Below, piece after piece: positions 35,597-38,429 of a stretch of 38,429 nucleotides of DNA. Position 1 is the first letter of the stretch. Every line of letters begins with the position of its first letter. This stretch comes from Dactylosporangium sucinum (GTDB lineage: Bacteria; Actinomycetota; Actinomycetes; Mycobacteriales; Micromonosporaceae): assembly GCF_014647515.1 (NCBI RefSeq), contig NZ_BMPI01000066.1, positions 27,572 to 66,000 on the forward strand, written 5' to 3'. Below the pieces are notes generated by a model that was given only the letters and a program-made list of their open reading frames with translations, did not search any database and was not told the DNA's origin. Position numbers and translations under genes: made by a program.

Positions 35597-38325
35597 TGGT
35601 GCACAGAACCTTCGGCCGCGACCGGGAACTGGCCGGCCTGCACGCCGCGGTGGCCGCCACCACGGCCGGGGCCGGCGGGTGCACCGTGCTCACCGGCTCG
35701 GCCGGGATCGGCAAGTCGCACCTGGTCCGCGCGGCCGTCGCGCACGCGGAGAGCCTCGGGGCGCCGGTCGCCGCGCGCGCCGCGTTCGAGCTGGACCGGG
35801 CGGCGCCGCTGGTCACGCTCGCGTCGGCGCTGCAGCAGATCCGGCCGCGCAGCGACGCGTTCGGCTGGCTGGGCGAGGACCACGACAACCAGTATCGCCT
35901 GCTGGAGCGGCTCGGGGCCGCGCTGGAGGACCTCACCGACGGCCGCCCGCTCGTCATCGCGATCGACGACGCCCACTGGATGGACGAGCTGTCCGCCCTG
36001 GCCGTGCGCGAGCTCGTGCCGGCCCTGGCGGGCGCGCCGGTGCGGTGGGTGTTCGCCCGCCGGCCCACGCCCGTCGACACGCCCGGCCAGCAGGTCGTCG
36101 ACTGGCTGATCCGGGAGGGCGCGGAGCACGTGCGGCTGGGCACCCTCGACGACGCCGCCGTCGGGCGGCTCTGCCGGCAGGTCATCGGCGCCGAGGTCGA
36201 CAACACCGTGCTCGCCCTCGCCGGCGGCTGCGACGGCATCCCGCTGCAGGTCGAGCAGCTGCTGCGGGCGCTGCAGGCGACCGACCAGCTGGTGATCAGC
36301 GAGGGCGTCGCCACCGTCGTCGGCGACGAGCTGCCGTCGAGCTTCATCACGATCGTCGACCAGGTGCTGCGCGGGCTCTCCGACGACACCCGGCTGCTGC
36401 TGCGGGCCGGGTCGGTGTTCGGCCGGCCGTTCACGGTCGACGCCGCCGCGCGGCTGCTCGGCACCCGGCCGGGCGCGCTGCTGCCCCGGGTCGACGAGGC
36501 GGTCGCCGCGAAGGTGCTGGTCGACGGCGAGGACGGGCTGCAGTTCGTGCACGACCTGGTCCGGCTGGCCGTCCACGGCTCGATCGGCGAGTCGGTCGGC
36601 GCGCTGCTGCACCGCGAGGCCGCGGCCGTCACCCGCGACGAGGGCCGCTCGCCGGTCGAGGTGGCCGAGCACCTGCTCAAGAGCGGCCGGGCCGGCACCC
36701 GCGAGGCCGTCACCATGCTGCACGAGGCCGCGATGGAGGTGGCCGGGCAGGCCCCGGCGACCGCGGCCGACCTCATCGTCCGGGCGCTCGGCGTGGTCGG
36801 CGAGCACAACCCGGTCCGGGTCGCCCTGGTCGCCGACGCCGTCGGGCTGCTCGCCTCCGCGAGCCGGCTGGAGCAGGCACACGAGCTGGGCGAGGCGGCG
36901 CTGCGGGCCGGCCTGCCGCCGGCCACCGAGGCGACGCTGCTGCACGGGCTCGCCGACGCGTTCAAGCACGCGGGGCAGAACCGGCGCGCGGTCGAGTACA
37001 CCGACCGGGGCCTGCGCCACGACGACATCCCCGACGCCGTGCGCGCGAAGCTGTGGGCCGTCCGGGCGCACGCCCTGTTCTACGTCGGCGATCTCGCCGG
37101 GGCCGACCGGGCGGGGCACGAGGGGTACACCATCGGCCAACACTCGCAGGAATGGGCGGCGTCGGTCTTCGGCCTGACCGCGCGCAGCCTCGTGGCGCAG
37201 GCCCAGGGCCGCCCGCCGGACGCCCTCGCCCACGCGCAGGAGGCGACCGAGATCGCCGACCGGGTGGGCGGCGAGGCTGCGCACCGGCACCCGCGGATCT
37301 GGCTCGCCGACGCGCTGACCGGCATGGACCGGTTCGACGAGGCCGACCAGGTCATCGTGCGCGGCCGCCAGGAGACCGAGCGGCTCGGCACGGCCTGGTC
37401 GGCCCCGCTGTGGCACTACTACCGCACGACGCTGCTCACCGCGCGCGGCCGGCTCGCCGAGGCGGTCGCCGAGGCCGAGAACGGCGTCGCGCTCGCCGAG
37501 CAGCTCACCGCCGTCGCCGTCGCGGTGCCGCTGCTGGGCCAGCTCATCCGGCTGGCGATCCTGCGCGGCGACGACGACCAGGCGCGGGAGTACCTCGACC
37601 AGCTGCGCCGCCGCGTCGCCACCGGCGCGACCGCGGCGCCCGAGGACATCGTGTGGCCGGAGGCGTACCTCCAGAACGCCCTCGAAGGCCCCGACGTGGC
37701 CCTGCGCACGATCGCCGGCCTGTACGACGCCCTCCCCGACCGGCCGATGATCGTCATCCAGCACCCGTGCTCGGCGGCTTCGCTCGTTCGCATCGCGCTC
37801 GGCGCGGGCGACCCGTCCCGGGCCGCGGTTGTGGCCGCCGTCACCCGGCGCATCGCCGACCGCAACCCCGGCCTGCACTCCCTCGCCGGCGCCGCCCTGC
37901 ACGCCGAGGGCCTGCTGTACGAGGACCACGGCCGGCTGCTCGACGCGGTGGCCCGGTTCCGCAAGACGCCGCGGCCGCTCGCGCTGGCCGGCGCCCTGGA
38001 GCACGCCGGCGAGGTCCAGGAGGCGCTCGAGCTGGCCACCGAGTACGGCGCGCACCGCATGCGGCTGCGGCTGCTCGACCGGCTCGGCGGCCGCCCGCCG
38101 GCCCCGGAGCCGCCACCGTTCCGGCCGGCGTCGCCGCTCGCGCAGCTCACGCCGGCCGAGCTCAAGGTCGCGCTGCTGGTGGCCGACGGGCACAAGAACC
38201 GGGCGGTCGCGGAGCAGCTGTTCCTGTCCCGGCACACGGTCGACAGCCACCTGCGCAAGATCTTCCAGAAGCTGGACATCCGCAGCCGGGTCGAGCTGGC
38301 GGCGCTCATCGCCCGCGAGCGCTAG
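35596..38325 (+). CDS. LAL-family (large ATP-binding LuxR) transcription regulator
   Basis: A 909-residue regulator. The AAA-type ATPase starts at once: GRDRELAGL, Walker A GSAGIGKS (34-41), Walker B LVIAIDDAHW (D124, D125). A winged-helix-like segment follows (about 250-330), then a long helical TPR-like region to about 840 and a LuxR HTH at about 850-905 (LTPAELKVALLVADGHKNRAVAEQLFLSRHTVDSHLRKIF). LAL proteins are common pathway-specific activators in actinomycete gene clusters. The start overlaps the phzE stop (TGATG). GTG 35587 and TTG 35593 are alternatives. Because it shares the plus strand with phzE but not the main operon, it likely acts on the 33670-33772 region (inference). Confidence 0.9.
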   Translation: MVHRTFGRDRELAGLHAAVAATTAGAGGCTVLTGSAGIGKSHLVRAAVAHAESLGAPVAARAAFELDRAAPLVTLASALQQIRPRSDAFGWLGEDHDNQYRLLERLGAALEDLTDGRPLVIAIDDAHWMDELSALAVRELVPALAGAPVRWVFARRPTPVDTPGQQVVDWLIREGAEHVRLGTLDDAAVGRLCRQVIGAEVDNTVLALAGGCDGIPLQVEQLLRALQATDQLVISEGVATVVGDELPSSFITIVDQVLRGLSDDTRLLLRAGSVFGRPFTVDAAARLLGTRPGALLPRVDEAVAAKVLVDGEDGLQFVHDLVRLAVHGSIGESVGALLHREAAAVTRDEGRSPVEVAEHLLKSGRAGTREAVTMLHEAAMEVAGQAPATAADLIVRALGVVGEHNPVRVALVADAVGLLASASRLEQAHELGEAALRAGLPPATEATLLHGLADAFKHAGQNRRAVEYTDRGLRHDDIPDAVRAKLWAVRAHALFYVGDLAGADRAGHEGYTIGQHSQEWAASVFGLTARSLVAQAQGRPPDALAHAQEATEIADRVGGEAAHRHPRIWLADALTGMDRFDEADQVIVRGRQETERLGTAWSAPLWHYYRTTLLTARGRLAEAVAEAENGVALAEQLTAVAVAVPLLGQLIRLAILRGDDDQAREYLDQLRRRVATGATAAPEDIVWPEAYLQNALEGPDVALRTIAGLYDALPDRPMIVIQHPCSAASLVRIALGAGDPSRAAVVAAVTRRIADRNPGLHSLAGAALHAEGLLYEDHGRLLDAVARFRKTPRPLALAGALEHAGEVQEALELATEYGAHRMRLRLLDRLGGRPPAPEPPPFRPASPLAQLTPAELKVALLVADGHKNRAVAEQLFLSRHTVDSHLRKIFQKLDIRSRVELAALIARER

Positions 38326-38346
38326 GCCCAGTTGTGCAACAGGGCC
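38325..38346 (+). terminator. hairpin terminator after the LAL gene
   Basis: GGCCCAGTTG pairs with CAACAGGGCC (one mismatch) around a 2-nt loop, starting at the last base of the TAG stop. There is no T-run. Confidence 0.6.
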
Positions 38347-38429
38347 CAGTGACTAGATCCTTGGGTTTGAGAATCTGGACAGGAGAGTCAGGTTTTCAAG
38401 CTGGGTTTTTGGAGGCGGGCTCGAGTGAT
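38347..38429. other. right-edge non-coding stretch of lower GC
   Basis: 83 bp with visibly lower GC than the rest (TTGGGTTTGAGAATCTGG, GGTTTTCAAGCTGGGTTTTT). No gene is seen. It could be the start of an intergenic or mobile region outside the window. Confidence 0.4.

Larger units (their letters stand above)
28147..38325. other. biosynthetic gene cluster for an aminohydroxybenzoate-derived metabolite
   Basis: Six overlapping or near-overlapping minus-strand genes (33669 down to 28147) diverge from phzE and a LAL regulator. The set contains griI/griH-type 3-amino-4-hydroxybenzoate genes, phzE/phzD-type ADIC and DHHA genes, a PaaK-like ligase, an amidohydrolase and an FAD monooxygenase. Ligase plus amidohydrolase are the ring-forming partners in known benzoxazole clusters (nataxazole, A33853 and closoxazole, recalled). 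No DHHA dehydrogenase, phzF, phzB, phzG, DAHP synthase or exporter is in the window. The cluster may continue past the right edge. Confidence 0.75.

Overview
The window is very GC-rich, with dense tail-to-tail and 4-nt-overlapping genes and frequent GTG starts. It also has many start codons with no Shine-Dalgarno sequence that sit 6-7 nt behind a TANNNT-like hexamer. All of this points to a high-GC actinomycete. The set of secreted CBM2/CBM25 polysaccharide enzymes, CUT1 sugar uptake genes and LAL regulators fits a filamentous actinomycete, possibly Micromonosporaceae (inferred from gene content and style, not from a marker gene). I see no rRNA, tRNA or CRISPR array.

Layout. 1-634 is gene-free and repeat-rich. 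635-7839 holds a membrane-anchored lipocalin-like protein, a secreted SGNH hydrolase with CBM2, a membrane PAS-GGDEF-EAL c-di-GMP enzyme, a PLP decarboxylase and a membrane metallophosphoesterase. 7925-13202 is a compact four-gene unit: ECF-like sigma factor, small beta-rich protein, cytoplasmic subtilisin-like protease, and TPR-CHAT (caspase-like) protease. It looks like a proteolytic signalling or conflict module. 13210-14312 has two small membrane proteins. 14252-17408 is a CUT1 sugar ABC operon of glucose/mannose type with no ATPase gene. 17652-21798 is an overlapping DedA / nitroreductase / double-headed Hsp70 operon. 22209-25148 is a large secreted alpha-amylase with operator-like sites upstream. 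25188-27551 has a 39-codon membrane peptide, a sortase substrate-like protein, a class F-like sortase and a Crp/Fnr regulator.

27618 to the right edge is a biosynthetic gene cluster. A six-gene minus-strand operon runs griI-like aldolase, griH-like cyclase, amidohydrolase, PaaK-like AMP ligase, FAD monooxygenase, phzD. It diverges from phzE plus a large LAL regulator, and a miniature LAL regulator lies at the far end. The genes combine two routes to aminohydroxybenzoate-type building blocks: aspartate semialdehyde plus DHAP to 3-amino-4-hydroxybenzoate, and chorismate to ADIC to DHHA. A ligase plus amidohydrolase pair, as found in benzoxazole pathways, sits between them. This is the leading candidate for an undescribed system.

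Other unusual items are the fused pair of Hsp70 heads, in which the C-terminal head has lost catalytic residues, and three families of long palindromes with two copies each. Two of those six copies lie in frame inside coding sequences (the CHAT protease and the sortase).
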